Shown here: piece after piece, positions 43,599 through 53,245 of the stretch
Layout: each line of letters starts with the position of its first letter
Numbering within the stretch: the stretch's first letter is position 1
DNA from: Halovenus salina
GTDB taxonomy: Archaea > Halobacteriota > Halobacteria > Halobacteriales > Haloarculaceae
Length of the DNA stretch: 64,000 nucleotides
Assembly (NCBI RefSeq): GCF_026410925.1
Contig: NZ_CP112972.1
Location: forward strand, 2,046,001 to 2,110,000
Direction of reading: 5' to 3'
Notes under the pieces: generated by a model
Told to the model about the DNA's origin: nothing
The model's database searches: none
What the model saw: the letters and a program-made list of their open reading frames with translations, nothing else
Translations under genes and position numbers: made by a program

Positions 43599-44060
43599 AT
43601 GTTCAAAAGCGGCCACTTCGTCGCCGACAACCTCGGTGAACTGCGCGAGACACAGGTCCAGCCAAATGGTGTCGACCTCACGGTCGATGCTGTCTTCGAA
43701 CAGACCGAACCGGGTCGTATCGGCCGCGACGGCAAGACCGTCGGCGAGCGCCAGGAACTCGACCCTGAGGACGGCCACTACAGCCTGGAGCCCGGCGGCT
43801 ACATCGTCCGGTACGGCGAGCAAATCACGATTCCGGACGACCACATCGGCTTTCTGTATCCGCGGTCGTCGCTGCTGCGCAACTCCTGTATGCTCGATAC
43901 TGCTGTCTGGGACGCCGGCTACGAGGGCCGTGGCGAGGGGCTGCTCGAAGTCTTCCACGAGATAGAACTCGAACGCGGCGCTCGCATCGCACAGCTCGTG
44001 CTCGCCGATGCAGCACACGAGGAGAGCTACGATGGCTCCTACCAGGGCGAGAATTTATGA
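43599..44060 (+). CDS. dCTP deaminase/dUTPase family protein
   Basis: A 153-residue trimeric nucleotide hydrolase of the Dcd/Dut superfamily that limits dUTP and supplies dUMP. Motifs include QVQPNGVDLTVDAVFEQTEP near residue 20, YIVRYGEQITIPDDHIGFLY near 68, PRSSLLRNSCML near 88 (phosphate-binding Arg-Ser-Ser) and DTAVWDAGYEGRGEGLLEV near 100. Similar haloarchaeal proteins are annotated either as dUTPase or dCTP deaminase. The single-step choice needs biochemistry, so I leave the symbol blank. Confidence 0.88.
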   Translation: MFKSGHFVADNLGELRETQVQPNGVDLTVDAVFEQTEPGRIGRDGKTVGERQELDPEDGHYSLEPGGYIVRYGEQITIPDDHIGFLYPRSSLLRNSCMLDTAVWDAGYEGRGEGLLEVFHEIELERGARIAQLVLADAAHEESYDGSYQGENL

Positions 44061-44252
44061 CCGTTTCTGCACTTTCTTGTACGATATAACACCATAACCG
44101 ACAACATTTAATCGATTGAAACAGCACCATTATATGTCCGCATACAAAACCTAGAAGTAGCCGCGTTGGGGAGAGAACACCCGGACCGTGCCTCTGACAG
44201 CTTTTGACCGGATTTCCCCCAACCGGCGATTTTCCACGCTCGATAGCCGCGG

Positions 44253-45986
44253 CTACAGTCGGTCGACAAGACGGGCTGCGGTCTTTTCACCGATACCTTC
44301 GACGCGTTCGAGTTCCTCGCGTGCGGCCGTCCGGACGCTATCGACGCTCCCAAACCGGCCGAGGAGACGCTTGCGTGTCTCCGGGCCGACGCCCGGTATT
44401 TCGTCGAGCGGCGTCGATACCTCGTCTCTGACCGTCTCGTGGTACTGGACCGCAAACCGGTGGGCCTCGTCCCGAACCCGCTGGAGTAGATGCAGTTTCG
44501 GGTCGTCGCCCGCCCAGTTGTAAGTCCTGTCGGGCGTAATGACACGCTCTTCGGCCTTCGCAAGTGCGATAATGGGGACATTCAAGCCGTCGACTGCCTC
44601 GCGTGCGGCCGACAGCTGGCCGCGGCCGCCGTCGATCAGCAGAAGGTCCGGTTGAGGGCGGTCGTCACCCCCGTCGCGTGCCCGCTCGATTCGCCAGCCG
44701 ACGAGTTCGGCCATGTTGCCGTAGTCGTCGTTGGTTTCTTCGAGCTTGCGGCGGCGGTACGCGCTCTTTTCGGGGGTTCCGTCGACGAAGACGACGTTGC
44801 TCCCGACGACACCACGGCCTTGGGTGTGACTCACGTCGAACCCCTCGATGCGGGTCGCTGCGTCGATGCCGAGCGCGTCAGCAAGCGCCGCCGTCTCGTC
44901 GCGGTCGCGCTCGGGCCTGCTCGCGTTTTTCATCGCAAGGTCGACCAGCGTCGCCTCCCGGCCGGCTCCGGGGACGCGCAACTCGACGCCGACGCCCGCC
45001 AGCCAGGACTCGATGTCGCCGCCCGCGGGCTGTTCGGGACAGAGTATCGCTTCCGGCAGGTCTGCCGCGGCGTAGTACTGCGGGAGAAAGGCCCCGAGCA
45101 CCGTCGCCGGCTCAGGGGTCGTCTCGGGTGCGTCGAGCGTGTGTTGCTCTCGCTCGACAAGCTGACCGCCGTCGGCGCGTAAGACTGCGACCGTCGGCTC
45201 GCTGCCGGCGAGCGAGACGCCCAGTACGTCCGTGCGCTGGCGACTCTCGCCGGCGGCACTGACCGCGGCCGCGCCCGTGTCGTGGAAGCCCTCGACGGCG
45301 GCCAGCGTATCCCTAAGATTTGCCGCCCGCTCGAAGCGTTCGTCTTCGGCGGCGGCCGCCATCTCGCGTTCGAGCGGGTCGGTCAACACGCCGGTCTCGC
45401 CGCCGAAAAAGCGCTCGACAGCCTCAACGTCGGCGACGTACCCCTCGCGGCCAATCTCGTCTGTGCAGGGGGCGCTACAGAGGCCGATATCGTAATCGAG
45501 ACAGGGACGGTCGCGGGTGCTGTACTTGTGGTCCGAACAGCCCCGCAGGCCGTAGGTCTCCCTTAACGCTTTCACGACGGTCTCGACCTGGCCGCGGTCG
45601 GTGAAGGGACCAAACACCGTCGACCCGGCCTCGGGGTCACGCGTGATGCGAATCTGTGGGAACGCGTGGTCGGTCAGCTCGACAAGCGGGTAGGATTTGT
45701 CGTCTTTCAGGCGGACGTTGTACCGCGGCCGGTGGCGCTTGATGAGATTGGCCTCCAGGAGTAGCGCCTGGGATTCGGTCTCGGTGACCGCGACCTCGAT
45801 GTCCTGTGTGCGGTCGACCATCTGGCGGATGCGCTCGCTTCTGGGGGTGAGATAGGAGCGGACGCGGTCGCGCAGGTCGACGGCCTTGCCGACGTACAGC
45901 ACTCGGTCGCCGTCGAGGAACTGGTAGACGCCCGGCTCGCGGGGAAGCTCGCTCGCACGCTCGCGGACCGCTTCGGCGTCCATCAT
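44253..45986 (-). CDS. uvrC: Excinuclease ABC subunit C
   Basis: Dual-incision nuclease of nucleotide excision repair; 577 residues. The GIY-YIG domain ([20 protein letters not shown], residues about 16-35) makes the 3' cut. A UVR-type segment lies near residue 200, the RNase-H-like 5' nuclease region has [19 protein letters not shown] near 365 and [14 protein letters not shown] near 445, and two HhH motifs ([36 protein letters not shown]) end the protein. uvrA and uvrB are not in the window. Haloarchaea use bacterial-type UvrABC, long regarded as acquired. Confidence 0.95.
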   Translation of the reverse strand: MMDAEAVRERASELPREPGVYQFLDGDRVLYVGKAVDLRDRVRSYLTPRSERIRQMVDRTQDIEVAVTETESQALLLEANLIKRHRPRYNVRLKDDKSYPLVELTDHAFPQIRITRDPEAGSTVFGPFTDRGQVETVVKALRETYGLRGCSDHKYSTRDRPCLDYDIGLCSAPCTDEIGREGYVADVEAVERFFGGETGVLTDPLEREMAAAAEDERFERAANLRDTLAAVEGFHDTGAAAVSAAGESRQRTDVLGVSLAGSEPTVAVLRADGGQLVEREQHTLDAPETTPEPATVLGAFLPQYYAAADLPEAILCPEQPAGGDIESWLAGVGVELRVPGAGREATLVDLAMKNASRPERDRDETAALADALGIDAATRIEGFDVSHTQGRGVVGSNVVFVDGTPEKSAYRRRKLEETNDDYGNMAELVGWRIERARDGGDDRPQPDLLLIDGGRGQLSAAREAVDGLNVPIIALAKAEERVITPDRTYNWAGDDPKLHLLQRVRDEAHRFAVQYHETVRDEVSTPLDEIPGVGPETRKRLLGRFGSVDSVRTAAREELERVEGIGEKTAARLVDRL

Positions 45987-46049
45987 CAGGGAGTACGGCT
46001 CGACAAGTATGACGGCGTCGGTCGTCGCTTGCGGCGGTATCTCTGCGTT

Positions 46050-46715
46050 CTATCGGGGGGCGGTGCTCTCGGAGTGGTCGTCGATAAAGCCCCCGTCGTC
46101 GGAGTCGTCCTCGTCCTGACCCGGTGTCTGCTCGGCGGGGTCGGGGAAAATAGCCGCTTCGAGGCGGGCGCTGGTGTCGCTAACGGTCTCCGGGCGCGGG
46201 ATATGCACGTCGCCCGTTTCGCCTGCGAGCCGGATGACCAGCGTCGGCGTCCGCAAGTACCAGTAAACCCCGAGCAGGACAGACGACAGCACCAGCGCGA
46301 GCAGGCCGATGTTCACGAGGAGCGTATCGAAGTTGCGCAAGAGCGCAAACATCGAGCGCGTGGCATCCATGATACCCCCGAGACCGACTCGTTCGCCCGC
46401 GCCGGTGTCGAACCCGAGGCTGTCACCGAATATCGACTCCGGATCGAAGGCGAGGCCGGCGACCAACAGCGTCACACCGGCGAGGCCAGCAACAAGCCCG
46501 CGACGGCGGAGTCCTGCCCAGGCGAGTGCGCTGATCTCGACGCCGGTCACGTTGGGACGGTCGGCCTGTCTGAAGTTCTCGCCGTCCATCTCCGGGGTGA
46601 AGACGAGAACGCGGTGGCTGGTGACGACGACGCGGGCGGTGTCGACATCGAGTCGCTCGCGCACCGTCTCGCCGTCGTAGAGCAGGTCGTCGACACGACG
46701 CTGCCAGCGTGACAT
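46050..46715 (-). CDS. Two-segment membrane protein with PH-like/bPH domain character
   Basis: A 221-residue membrane protein of unknown function. MSRWQRRVDDLLYDGETVRE and VVVTSHRVLVFTPE recall the start of bacterial PH-like (bPH) domains; two hydrophobic segments follow (about 80-105 and 135-160), then TLVIRLAGETGDVHIPRPE and an acidic tail. The ATG at 46715 is the first Met before conserved-looking sequence. It lies 38 bp before the AIM24-like gene's stop on the same strand, so the two could be cotranscribed. Confidence 0.6.
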   Translation of the reverse strand: MSRWQRRVDDLLYDGETVRERLDVDTARVVVTSHRVLVFTPEMDGENFRQADRPNVTGVEISALAWAGLRRRGLVAGLAGVTLLVAGLAFDPESIFGDSLGFDTGAGERVGLGGIMDATRSMFALLRNFDTLLVNIGLLALVLSSVLLGVYWYLRTPTLVIRLAGETGDVHIPRPETVSDTSARLEAAIFPDPAEQTPGQDEDDSDDGGFIDDHSESTAPR

Positions 46716-46753
46716 ACTCTCCCGTACGTGACCGGCAATCAAGAACGCTCGGG

Positions 46754-47431
46754 TTAGCTGTCGTCGGTCTGGACGTACGGGGCGATAATCGACGCGAACG
46801 CGTCCATATCCCGGGTCTGGTACCAGGCCGTGCCGGGGCCGGTAAACTCGAAGACGAGCCCCTCGCCGCTCAGCACCGTCGACTTGAGGTCACCGACACG
46901 GGTAACCGAGTAGTCGATTCTGTCGTCCCAGGCAATCAGGTGTTCGTTGTCGAGCACGTAGGACTCGCCAGCGGCCAGCTCGAGCTTCTCGAGGCCGCCG
47001 TAAGCGTCGATGAACGCCGTGCCGGTCCCTTTCAGCGCGAGCGGCGTCAGGCTCGCCTCGCCGAGCATCGACTTGAGGCCGCCGATTTCGGAGTCGATAT
47101 CGATTCCCTCGGTCGCGGCGAGGAAGGAGCCGTCCGTCGAGTACAGCGTCTCGTCGCGCAGGTCGTGGGAATTCACGTCGCCAGGCGTCGGCGGCGCGAG
47201 CGTCACTTGGCCCTGGCCGCCTTCGGCAGTGAACTCGTTTGCGAACGCCGACTCGCCGCCGAGAAGCGACTTCGCCGAGCTAAGCAGGCCATCTCTGCTC
47301 GTGCCGGTCTCGATGGAGACGTTTGCCGAGTGGCCGACCATCGCGCCCGGCTCGGCGACAACCGACTCCCCGGCGTCGAGCGTGACGATAAGGTGTGTGT
47401 ACGACGGCTTGTGGGTAAACTCGTACTCCAT
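46754..47431 (-). CDS. AIM24/TIGR00266-family protein
   Basis: A 225-residue beta-rich protein. The pattern MEYEFTHKPSYTHLIVTLDA, VVAEPGAMVGHSANVSIET, SLLGGESAFANEFTA near residue 65 and GEGLVFEFTGPGTAWYQTR near 190 matches the AIM24 (TIGR00266) family, found across domains and of undefined molecular role. No signal peptide or membrane helix is present. The ATG at 47431 is chosen over the frame start at 47455. Confidence 0.82.
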   Translation of the reverse strand: MEYEFTHKPSYTHLIVTLDAGESVVAEPGAMVGHSANVSIETGTSRDGLLSSAKSLLGGESAFANEFTAEGGQGQVTLAPPTPGDVNSHDLRDETLYSTDGSFLAATEGIDIDSEIGGLKSMLGEASLTPLALKGTGTAFIDAYGGLEKLELAAGESYVLDNEHLIAWDDRIDYSVTRVGDLKSTVLSGEGLVFEFTGPGTAWYQTRDMDAFASIIAPYVQTDDS

Positions 47432-47533
47432 GAGTGGATGGTTTTGTCGCCACACAAGTATGTCCTGGGGTCTGTTTCATCTCCAGAGACTCGTACTCGG
47501 AGGATACAACAGAGAGGAGTCCGAACGCCGGGT

Positions 47534-47800
47534 ATGAGCGAGACTGTTCAGACGTGGCTCGTCGAGCGGAGCTACGGCCAGAGCGAAGACCTCGTCACGC
47601 TGGTGTACGCGACCCGGGACGGCGAGCGCCACGTGAAACAGCAGTTCTCTCACCGGATGCTGTTCAACAAGGAGGTCACCGCCGGCCGAGATGTTCCCGC
47701 TGACCGCCTGGAGGCGGTCACAGATGCGGACACCAAGGAGCGCTACCGGACCGAGGCCGGACAGATGGCCGAGAGCCACGACCCAGACGAAGAAGTCTGA
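47534..47800 (+). CDS. Small conserved haloarchaeal protein
   Basis: An 88-residue acidic protein starting MSETVQTWLVERSYGQSEDL, with VTLVYATRDGERHVKQQFSH near residue 21 and a charged C-terminus. It looks like a small beta-alpha protein; I know no function. The ATG at 47534 is chosen because upstream residues in the same frame are antisense to neighbouring genes. It is convergent with ligA (18 bp gap). Confidence 0.6.
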   Translation: MSETVQTWLVERSYGQSEDLVTLVYATRDGERHVKQQFSHRMLFNKEVTAGRDVPADRLEAVTDADTKERYRTEAGQMAESHDPDEEV

Positions 47801-47818
47801 CAACAGCCGCGAGACGAC

Positions 47819-49879
47819 TTACTCGATGTCGACGCCGCGCTCTTCGAGTTCCGTAATAAAGGCTGACTCGGAGAGCGTCTCGACGCCGTGGTCCGCGGCG
47901 TCGTCGCGTTTTCGCTGGCCGGGGTTGTCGCCGACGACCAGATAATCCGTGTTCCCGGAGACGCTGCCGGTCGCCGAGCCGCCGTGGCGCTCGACGAGGT
48001 CCTGTGCCGCGCTCCGGGTGAGTCGGTCGAGTGACCCCGTGAAGACGACGGTCAGCCCGTCGAGTTCCGCGCCCCCCGTCGTTGCGGGCTGTGGGTCGAC
48101 GTGGTCGAGCAGTCGGTCGATGACCGCGGCGTTCTCCTCGGTCTCGAAAAAGTCGCGAACGGCCGCCGCCACTTTCGGGCCGACATCTGGCACCGCTTGG
48201 AGTTCGTCCTCGCCCGCGGTCCGGACCGCCTCGATGGTCTCGAACTGCTGGGCGAGTTCGCGGGCGGTTGTCGACCCGACCTCCGGGATACCCAGTGCCG
48301 TCAGGAAATCCGCAAGCGGCGGCTCTCGCGTCGCCTCCAACTCTGCGATGAGGTTCTCGGCGCTCGTCTCGCCCCACCCCTCCAGTTCGGCGAGGTCGCC
48401 GACAGTCAGCTCGTAGAGGTCCGCGAGGTCCTCGACCAGACCGGCCTCGGTGAGCTGTGTGACACCGGCCTCGCCCAGCCCCTCGATATCCATCGCCTCC
48501 CGGCTGGCGTAGTACTCGATGGCCTGTTCGCGCTGGGCCGGACAGCCCAGCCCGGCCGGACAGAACGCCAGCGGTCCGTCACGTTCGACCTCGCTTCCGC
48601 AGGCCGGACACGTTTCTGGAAACTCGTAGTGTCTGTCGTCGCCGTCGACGACCTCGGTCACGTCCGGGATAACGTCGCCGGCGCGTTCGACTGCCACCTC
48701 ATCGCCGACGCTCACGCCGAGTCTGGCAATCTCGTCGGGGTTGTGGAGGCTGGCCCGCGAGACGGTGACGCCGCCGACATCGATGGGGTCGAGCAACGCG
48801 ACCGGCGTGAGCCGCCCGGTCCGGCCGACTTGGACGACGATATCCCGGACGGTCGTCCGCTCGCTCCGGGCCGGGAACTTGTAGGCGAAGGCCCACCGCG
48901 GGGCACGCGCCGTCGACCCCAGGCGCTCGCAGGCGGCGCGGTCGTTCAGCGTGATAACGGTTCCGTCGATTTCGTAATCGAGCTCCTCACGGCGGACGAG
49001 CAGGTCGTCCCGGTAATCGATTGCGGCCTCGATATCTCCGACGACCTTGGCGTGGTCGGTGACCCGAAGCCCCCACTCAGGGAACCGCTCGTACAGTTCG
49101 TCGTGTGTCTCGAAGTCGACACTTGCATCGAGCACCGCGAAGAAAAACACCGAGAGCGGCCGCTCGGCCACCACCGAGGGGTCGAGCTGGCGGAGCGTCC
49201 CCGCCGCGGCGTTACGGGGGTTGGCGAAGGGGTCGTCGCCGCGCTCGACGCGTTCGCGGTTGTGTTCTTGGAAAGCCGCACGCGGCATGTATACCTCGCC
49301 TCTGACCGCGAGGAAGTCGGGGTAGTCGCCGCGAAGACGCTGTGGGACGCTCGGAATCGTCCGCACCTGCTCGGTTACGTCGTCACCCTGCTGGCCGTCA
49401 CCTCGTGTCGCTGCCCGCTGGTAGACGCCGTCCTCGTAGACGACCTCGACGGAGAGGCCGTCGAACTTCGGCTCGCAGAGATAGGTCACGTCTCCAACTG
49501 CGTCGCGGACCTGACGGTCGAACGCCCGCACCTCGTCTGCCTCGCCGCTCTGGTCGAGCGAGCGCATCGGCGCGACGTGTTCGACGGTCGCAAGCTCCGA
49601 GACGGGTTCGCCGCCGACCCGCTCCGTGGGACTCGTTTCGTCGTCGAGGCCGAAGCTCCCTTCGAGGGTCTCCAGCCGCGAGAACAGCGCGTCGTAGGTC
49701 CGGTCGCCGATGGCAGGGTCTGCCTGCACGTAGTAGCGGTGGTCGTGGTAGCGAATCGCCTCGCGCAACAGCCTCGCCTGCTCCCGTGCCTCCGTTCCGG
49801 TCAGCGTCTCGACAGGCTCGAAGTCGACCTCGGGGTCGGTGACGTACGGGTTGTCGGTCGGCGGTTCACTCGCATCCAT
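47819..49879 (-). CDS. ligA: NAD+-dependent DNA ligase
   Basis: Seals nicks with NAD+ as adenylate donor; 686 residues with the full bacterial domain set. The adenylated lysine is in YLCEPKFDGLSVE near residue 136, with GDGQQGDDVTEQVRTI near 160. The OB fold lies about 340-425, a four-Cys zinc finger (CPACGSEVE then CPAGLGCPAQ) near 435-460, HhH motifs about 470-590, and a BRCT domain at the end (LTVVFTGSLDRLTRSAAQDL). Archaea normally use ATP-dependent ligase; haloarchaeal NAD+ ligase is a known bacterial acquisition. Confidence 0.96.
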   Translation of the reverse strand: MDASEPPTDNPYVTDPEVDFEPVETLTGTEAREQARLLREAIRYHDHRYYVQADPAIGDRTYDALFSRLETLEGSFGLDDETSPTERVGGEPVSELATVEHVAPMRSLDQSGEADEVRAFDRQVRDAVGDVTYLCEPKFDGLSVEVVYEDGVYQRAATRGDGQQGDDVTEQVRTIPSVPQRLRGDYPDFLAVRGEVYMPRAAFQEHNRERVERGDDPFANPRNAAAGTLRQLDPSVVAERPLSVFFFAVLDASVDFETHDELYERFPEWGLRVTDHAKVVGDIEAAIDYRDDLLVRREELDYEIDGTVITLNDRAACERLGSTARAPRWAFAYKFPARSERTTVRDIVVQVGRTGRLTPVALLDPIDVGGVTVSRASLHNPDEIARLGVSVGDEVAVERAGDVIPDVTEVVDGDDRHYEFPETCPACGSEVERDGPLAFCPAGLGCPAQREQAIEYYASREAMDIEGLGEAGVTQLTEAGLVEDLADLYELTVGDLAELEGWGETSAENLIAELEATREPPLADFLTALGIPEVGSTTARELAQQFETIEAVRTAGEDELQAVPDVGPKVAAAVRDFFETEENAAVIDRLLDHVDPQPATTGGAELDGLTVVFTGSLDRLTRSAAQDLVERHGGSATGSVSGNTDYLVVGDNPGQRKRDDAADHGVETLSESAFITELEERGVDIE

Positions 49880-49910
49880 TACTCGTGTGTTCGCCCGCTG
49901 TGGCTAAAAT

Positions 49911-50309
49911 ATGAGGATTGACTCTTCATCGTCTCGGCGGCCGTTCGTGACGCCTCTCTCACACTTGTTGGCCACCAGATATTTTATTATCGCGGACTCG
50001 AATCTCGACGACGCGCTGGTCGAACTTCTCACCGCTATCCTCGACAATCAAACAGGGAATCCGTCGGTGTCACTCACCTGCTCGGTCCCAGCGGAGGGGA
50101 CACTCCGAATTGACATTCACGGTCCCGACGAGCTCTTTCCACCGAGTGACAGGGCGGCCCTGAAGCGGGGCGGGGAGACACAGCTCGAACACGGAGGGGG
50201 TCTCGGTCTCTGGCTCGCCAACTGGATTATCGAGAACGGCCATGGCACCCTCGCGTTCCCGGCGGATGAGCCACGACTCCGTATCGAACTCAACCGGGTC
50301 GCCGACTGA
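49911..50309 (+). CDS. Orphan histidine-kinase-type ATPase domain fragment
   Basis: A 132-residue protein. From about residue 25, IIADSNLDDALVELLTAILD resembles an HATPase N-box helix, and HGGGLGLWLANWIIENGHGT near 93 is a G2-type box with the following helix. The GHKL D-box is weak (HGPDELFPPSD). Sensor domains and HisKA are absent. It may be a truncated kinase remnant or a stand-alone anti-sigma-like/kinase-domain protein. The start at 49911 is uncertain; the first about 25 residues look unlike the rest. Confidence 0.5.
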   Translation: MRIDSSSSRRPFVTPLSHLLATRYFIIADSNLDDALVELLTAILDNQTGNPSVSLTCSVPAEGTLRIDIHGPDELFPPSDRAALKRGGETQLEHGGGLGLWLANWIIENGHGTLAFPADEPRLRIELNRVAD

Positions 50310-50313
50310 GAGG

Positions 50314-50913
50314 TTACGAAGGCCCTATCGAATCGACAAGCTGACGGGTGATATCGTCGTAGGAAACGGTCTGACCGCCGTACTCGTCGACGAAGGAATC
50401 GGCGTCGGCGGCCACAGAGAATGGAAACAGGTCGGGACCCATTCCGCCGGTCGCGTTACTCCCCGTGACGTAGGTCAGTTCCGTCGCGTCAGCGAAAGAG
50501 TCGGGTGCGGTCAGCGACGGCAGACGCGGCCTCCCCTCGCGTTCGTCTACCGTCCACTCGACCGCCGAGTAGTCGGTGACGTAGACGACCTCGGCGTCCC
50601 AGCCGCGGTCGAGTCGCTCGAAGTGGTAGGGAAAGAGGCCGTCGGCGAGCGTGTGAAACCAGGCCAGGTTCGACTGTCCCTCTGACGCGGACTCTTGGAG
50701 GGGTTGGGGTTCGTTGTCCGCGTAGAATATCTGTCCGTTGGGGCCGCCGTGTGGCCCGATTTCCATCCCGCCCTGGTAGTCGAACTTGCCGCCCGAGAGC
50801 GCGACCGGGTCCGGGACGCTTTCGTCGTCCCCTCCCAGAATGTCGGTACAGCCCGCAAACACGGCCGTCCCTGCCGTGGCTATCGACCCGCGAAGAAACG
50901 TTCGTCTATCCAT
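50314..50913 (-). CDS. Haloarchaeal lipoprotein of unknown function
   Basis: A 199-residue lipoprotein with a Tat signal MDRRTFLRGSIATAGTAVFA followed by GCTD (lipobox Cys22). The mature part contains GGMEIGPHGGPNGQIFYADN near residue 47 and SATDRP-like Asp/Ser-rich loops, and ends YDDITRQLVDSIGPS. I recognise no enzyme motif. The ATG at 50913 is set by the signal peptide; the frame stays open upstream but that part overlaps the acetyltransferase region. Its stop is 4 bp from that of the convergent HATPase-like gene. Confidence 0.7.
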   Translation of the reverse strand: MDRRTFLRGSIATAGTAVFAGCTDILGGDDESVPDPVALSGGKFDYQGGMEIGPHGGPNGQIFYADNEPQPLQESASEGQSNLAWFHTLADGLFPYHFERLDRGWDAEVVYVTDYSAVEWTVDEREGRPRLPSLTAPDSFADATELTYVTGSNATGGMGPDLFPFSVAADADSFVDEYGGQTVSYDDITRQLVDSIGPS

Positions 50914-50989
50914 TGTCACTGCTACCAACGAGAACAAAAAGACCGTTCTGGTACGACTCTCGAACAATCGTAGTGATTGTACAGGGCAC

Positions 50990-51511
50990 CTATTTCCCGA
51001 TAGATTTCTGGTACAGTACCAACTCAAACGTGAACTCCGCAAAACTGAGGGACATTTGTTGCTCCAGTTGGAAGCCGAGACTCTCGTAAAATCCACGTGC
51101 GACATCATTCTCGACACCGGTATCCAGGAGCAACCGTTCATATCCGTCCTGTCGCGCACGCTGTTCAAGTTCGTGGTAGAGGGCACTCCCAACGCCCTGC
51201 CCATGATACTCGGGGTCAACCCGCATTCGTGTTAGCTCAACAGTTCGGGAATCGACGTGTATGAACTCTTCTTTCCACTCGTTCGGCGTCGCGTACGCTC
51301 CCATACCGACGATGGTGCCATCGACAACAGCGACAAGAAACTCACCGTCACCGTCGAGATAGTTGGCTTGGACATCTCGGAGATCTTCATCTGGAATAGC
51401 TGGCTCGTACTCCGGTGTTGTGGCCATTGCCACGTCGTTCAACTCGCGGATACGATCGCCGTCACCGGGTTGAAAGCGACGAATTTCGGTGGAATCGTGT
51501 CCCTCGGACAT
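50990..51511 (-). CDS. GNAT-family N-acetyltransferase
   Basis: A 173-residue acetyl-CoA-dependent transferase. EIRRFQPGDGDRIRELNDVA starts the fold; ELTRMRVDPEYHGQGVGSAL near residue 112 holds motif A (R/Q-x-x-G-x-G/A type pyrophosphate loop), and DTGVENDVARGFYESLGF near 138 is motif B. The substrate is unknown. A TTTTAAC on the minus strand near 51534-51541 is suitably placed as a TATA box. Confidence 0.85.
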   Translation of the reverse strand: MSEGHDSTEIRRFQPGDGDRIRELNDVAMATTPEYEPAIPDEDLRDVQANYLDGDGEFLVAVVDGTIVGMGAYATPNEWKEEFIHVDSRTVELTRMRVDPEYHGQGVGSALYHELEQRARQDGYERLLLDTGVENDVARGFYESLGFQLEQQMSLSFAEFTFELVLYQKSIGK

Positions 51512-51826
51512 AGATAAGCTCTGGACTCAAACCGTGTTAAAATGACTGGGAGAGACACAGGTTGTCCTGCATTGCTTGCTGTCGTTATATCTCCTTCAGC
51601 GTCTCACTATGTGATGTCACGCTTCAGGATATCAGCTGTGAACGTTTCTATGATATAGTCTCGGGGTTCTTACCTAATCTGGCGAAACAACTATTGGGTA
51701 TGTGATATGGGCCAATACTGACTGCTGAATATAGAGTGTGAGTGCAGCACTGACTAACTACTTGATTCGGATGGACCTGCAACTAGAGATATCTCATCGA
51801 CACTTCCCCGAACCACCACAATTCGG
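51512..51826. other. Intergenic region without a recognised gene
   Basis: About 315 bases between the acetyltransferase and the PAS kinase. It holds the acetyltransferase promoter (near 51534-51541) and the 3' region of the kinase. Open frames are short and lack motifs. The sequence is AT-richer than typical coding DNA here. Confidence 0.4.
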
Positions 51827-53245
51827 TCACTCGGCGGTCGGAAAGGTGACAACGAAAACTGCCCCCTCAGGATCGTTGTCTTCAACCCATACTTCGCCGC
51901 CGTAACGGGTGGCAAGTGTGTCCACAAGATACAATCCCATCCCGGTCCCTGCACTGTCTAAGCCCCGATTGCCTTTGCCGAAGATAGTCTCTTTCTGGTC
52001 GTCAGGAATACCGGGGCCGTTGTCCGCAATTCGGATAGTCACCACATCGTCTTGCTCAGTTGCTGAGACTGTCACCTCTGGCACTGTCTTGTCGTTGTGC
52101 TTGATAGCGTTTTCCAGCAGGTTCCGAAACACCGAGGAAAGCATGTCATCGGCCTTGATAGTAACAGGTGGAATTGTCGTGTCGTAGGTCATAGCCGCGT
52201 CCAGATCGGAAGATTGTACCTCGCTTACCTCTTTTTTGATGACAGTCTGGAGATTGACCTGCTGGCCTTCCGGAGTGGCTGAAATCATCACGTCGGCTAT
52301 CTCTCGGGCTGTCTCGGTAAGTCCAACAGCATGGTCGGCATTCTCCTGTATTGTGTTGATGTATTCTGTTATTTCATCGCCATCACACTCTTCGGCAAGC
52401 AGTTCGGCATACGTAGTGACGAGTTGCAAGTCGTTGCGAATGTCATGGCGAAGGACTTGATTCAGCACTTCGAGATTATCCCGCTGTTCTTCGAGCTTCT
52501 GTTCGTATTCTCTCTGTTCGGTGATGTCACGAGCGTATCCAAGAACCCCCTTTTCACCCGTTTTAGGGTCTTTGAACGGTATTCTGGTCGTGTTAACAAT
52601 GCGTTTCTCACCGACGAGGCTTGTCAACTCTTCTTCAAACGTCGTTGATTCACCAGACTCAATCACATCAGTATCCCGCTGACGGAGCATTTCGTAGTGG
52701 TCAGACTCTGGAAAGAACTCCGGTTCAGGCTTATTTTCAACCTCTTCGGGGGTTGTTGCTCCAACTAACTTGGCGTTCGCTTCGTTCGAAAGTAGAATCT
52801 CCTCATCCCGGTTCTTCACAAAGATTGGATCTGGAATAAGATCGATAACCTGGCGTAACTGCTCTCGGGCCTGATTGAGTGCATGTTCTGTTTTTTTGCG
52901 TTCAGTGATGTCTTGGACATACGCGACAAACTCCGTCTCATCAAGCGCAACGGCATCAATAATCACATGGACTTCATGACCCTCCTTATGTAGGAGTGTC
53001 CCCTCAGCCCGACTGTGGTCGTTTTGTTGTAGTTCCGAAAAGTGTGGTATGGCATCGGGATTTGTCGCATTTGGCGCTACATCAGTAATCGACATGTCTA
53101 GTAATTCGTCCCGAGAGTATCCGAGCAGCTCGCAACCAGCCGGATTTACATCAGTATAACGCCCGCTTTTGTCCACCTGGAAGATCCCGACAGGTGCCTC
53201 GTTGATGAGAGGTTGCTTCCCTGGTCTGTCTGAAGAGGAGGTCAT
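51827..53245 (-). CDS. PAS-PAS sensor histidine kinase
   Basis: A 472-residue soluble kinase. PAS 1 is about residues 8-125 (EAPVGIFQVDKSGRYTDVNP) and PAS 2 about 140-255 (LIPDPIFVKNRDEEILLSNE), each ending in a DITE motif. HisKA has phosphoacceptor His in VLRHDIRNDLQL near 278, and the HATPase has NLLENAIKHND near 375, DNGPGIPDDQ near 405 and GTGMGLYLVDTLA near 430. ATG 53245 is preferred over TTG 53269: TTTTTAAA (minus strand 53270-53277) is 25 bp upstream. No response regulator is adjacent. Lower G+C than neighbours. Confidence 0.9.
   Translation of the reverse strand: MTSSSDRPGKQPLINEAPVGIFQVDKSGRYTDVNPAGCELLGYSRDELLDMSITDVAPNATNPDAIPHFSELQQNDHSRAEGTLLHKEGHEVHVIIDAVALDETEFVAYVQDITERKKTEHALNQAREQLRQVIDLIPDPIFVKNRDEEILLSNEANAKLVGATTPEEVENKPEPEFFPESDHYEMLRQRDTDVIESGESTTFEEELTSLVGEKRIVNTTRIPFKDPKTGEKGVLGYARDITEQREYEQKLEEQRDNLEVLNQVLRHDIRNDLQLVTTYAELLAEECDGDEITEYINTIQENADHAVGLTETAREIADVMISATPEGQQVNLQTVIKKEVSEVQSSDLDAAMTYDTTIPPVTIKADDMLSSVFRNLLENAIKHNDKTVPEVTVSATEQDDVVTIRIADNGPGIPDDQKETIFGKGNRGLDSAGTGMGLYLVDTLATRYGGEVWVEDNDPEGAVFVVTFPTAE

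Noticed and set aside
44061-44252. Possible small RNA gene between dcd/dut and uvrC
   Set aside because: AT-rich with no stable extended pairing seen; probably untranslated sequence past the two convergent genes.
48101-49921. Open frame of about 600 codons on the plus strand opposite ligA
   Set aside because: Antisense shadow; all ligase motifs are on the minus strand and the plus-strand product is low in recognisable structure.
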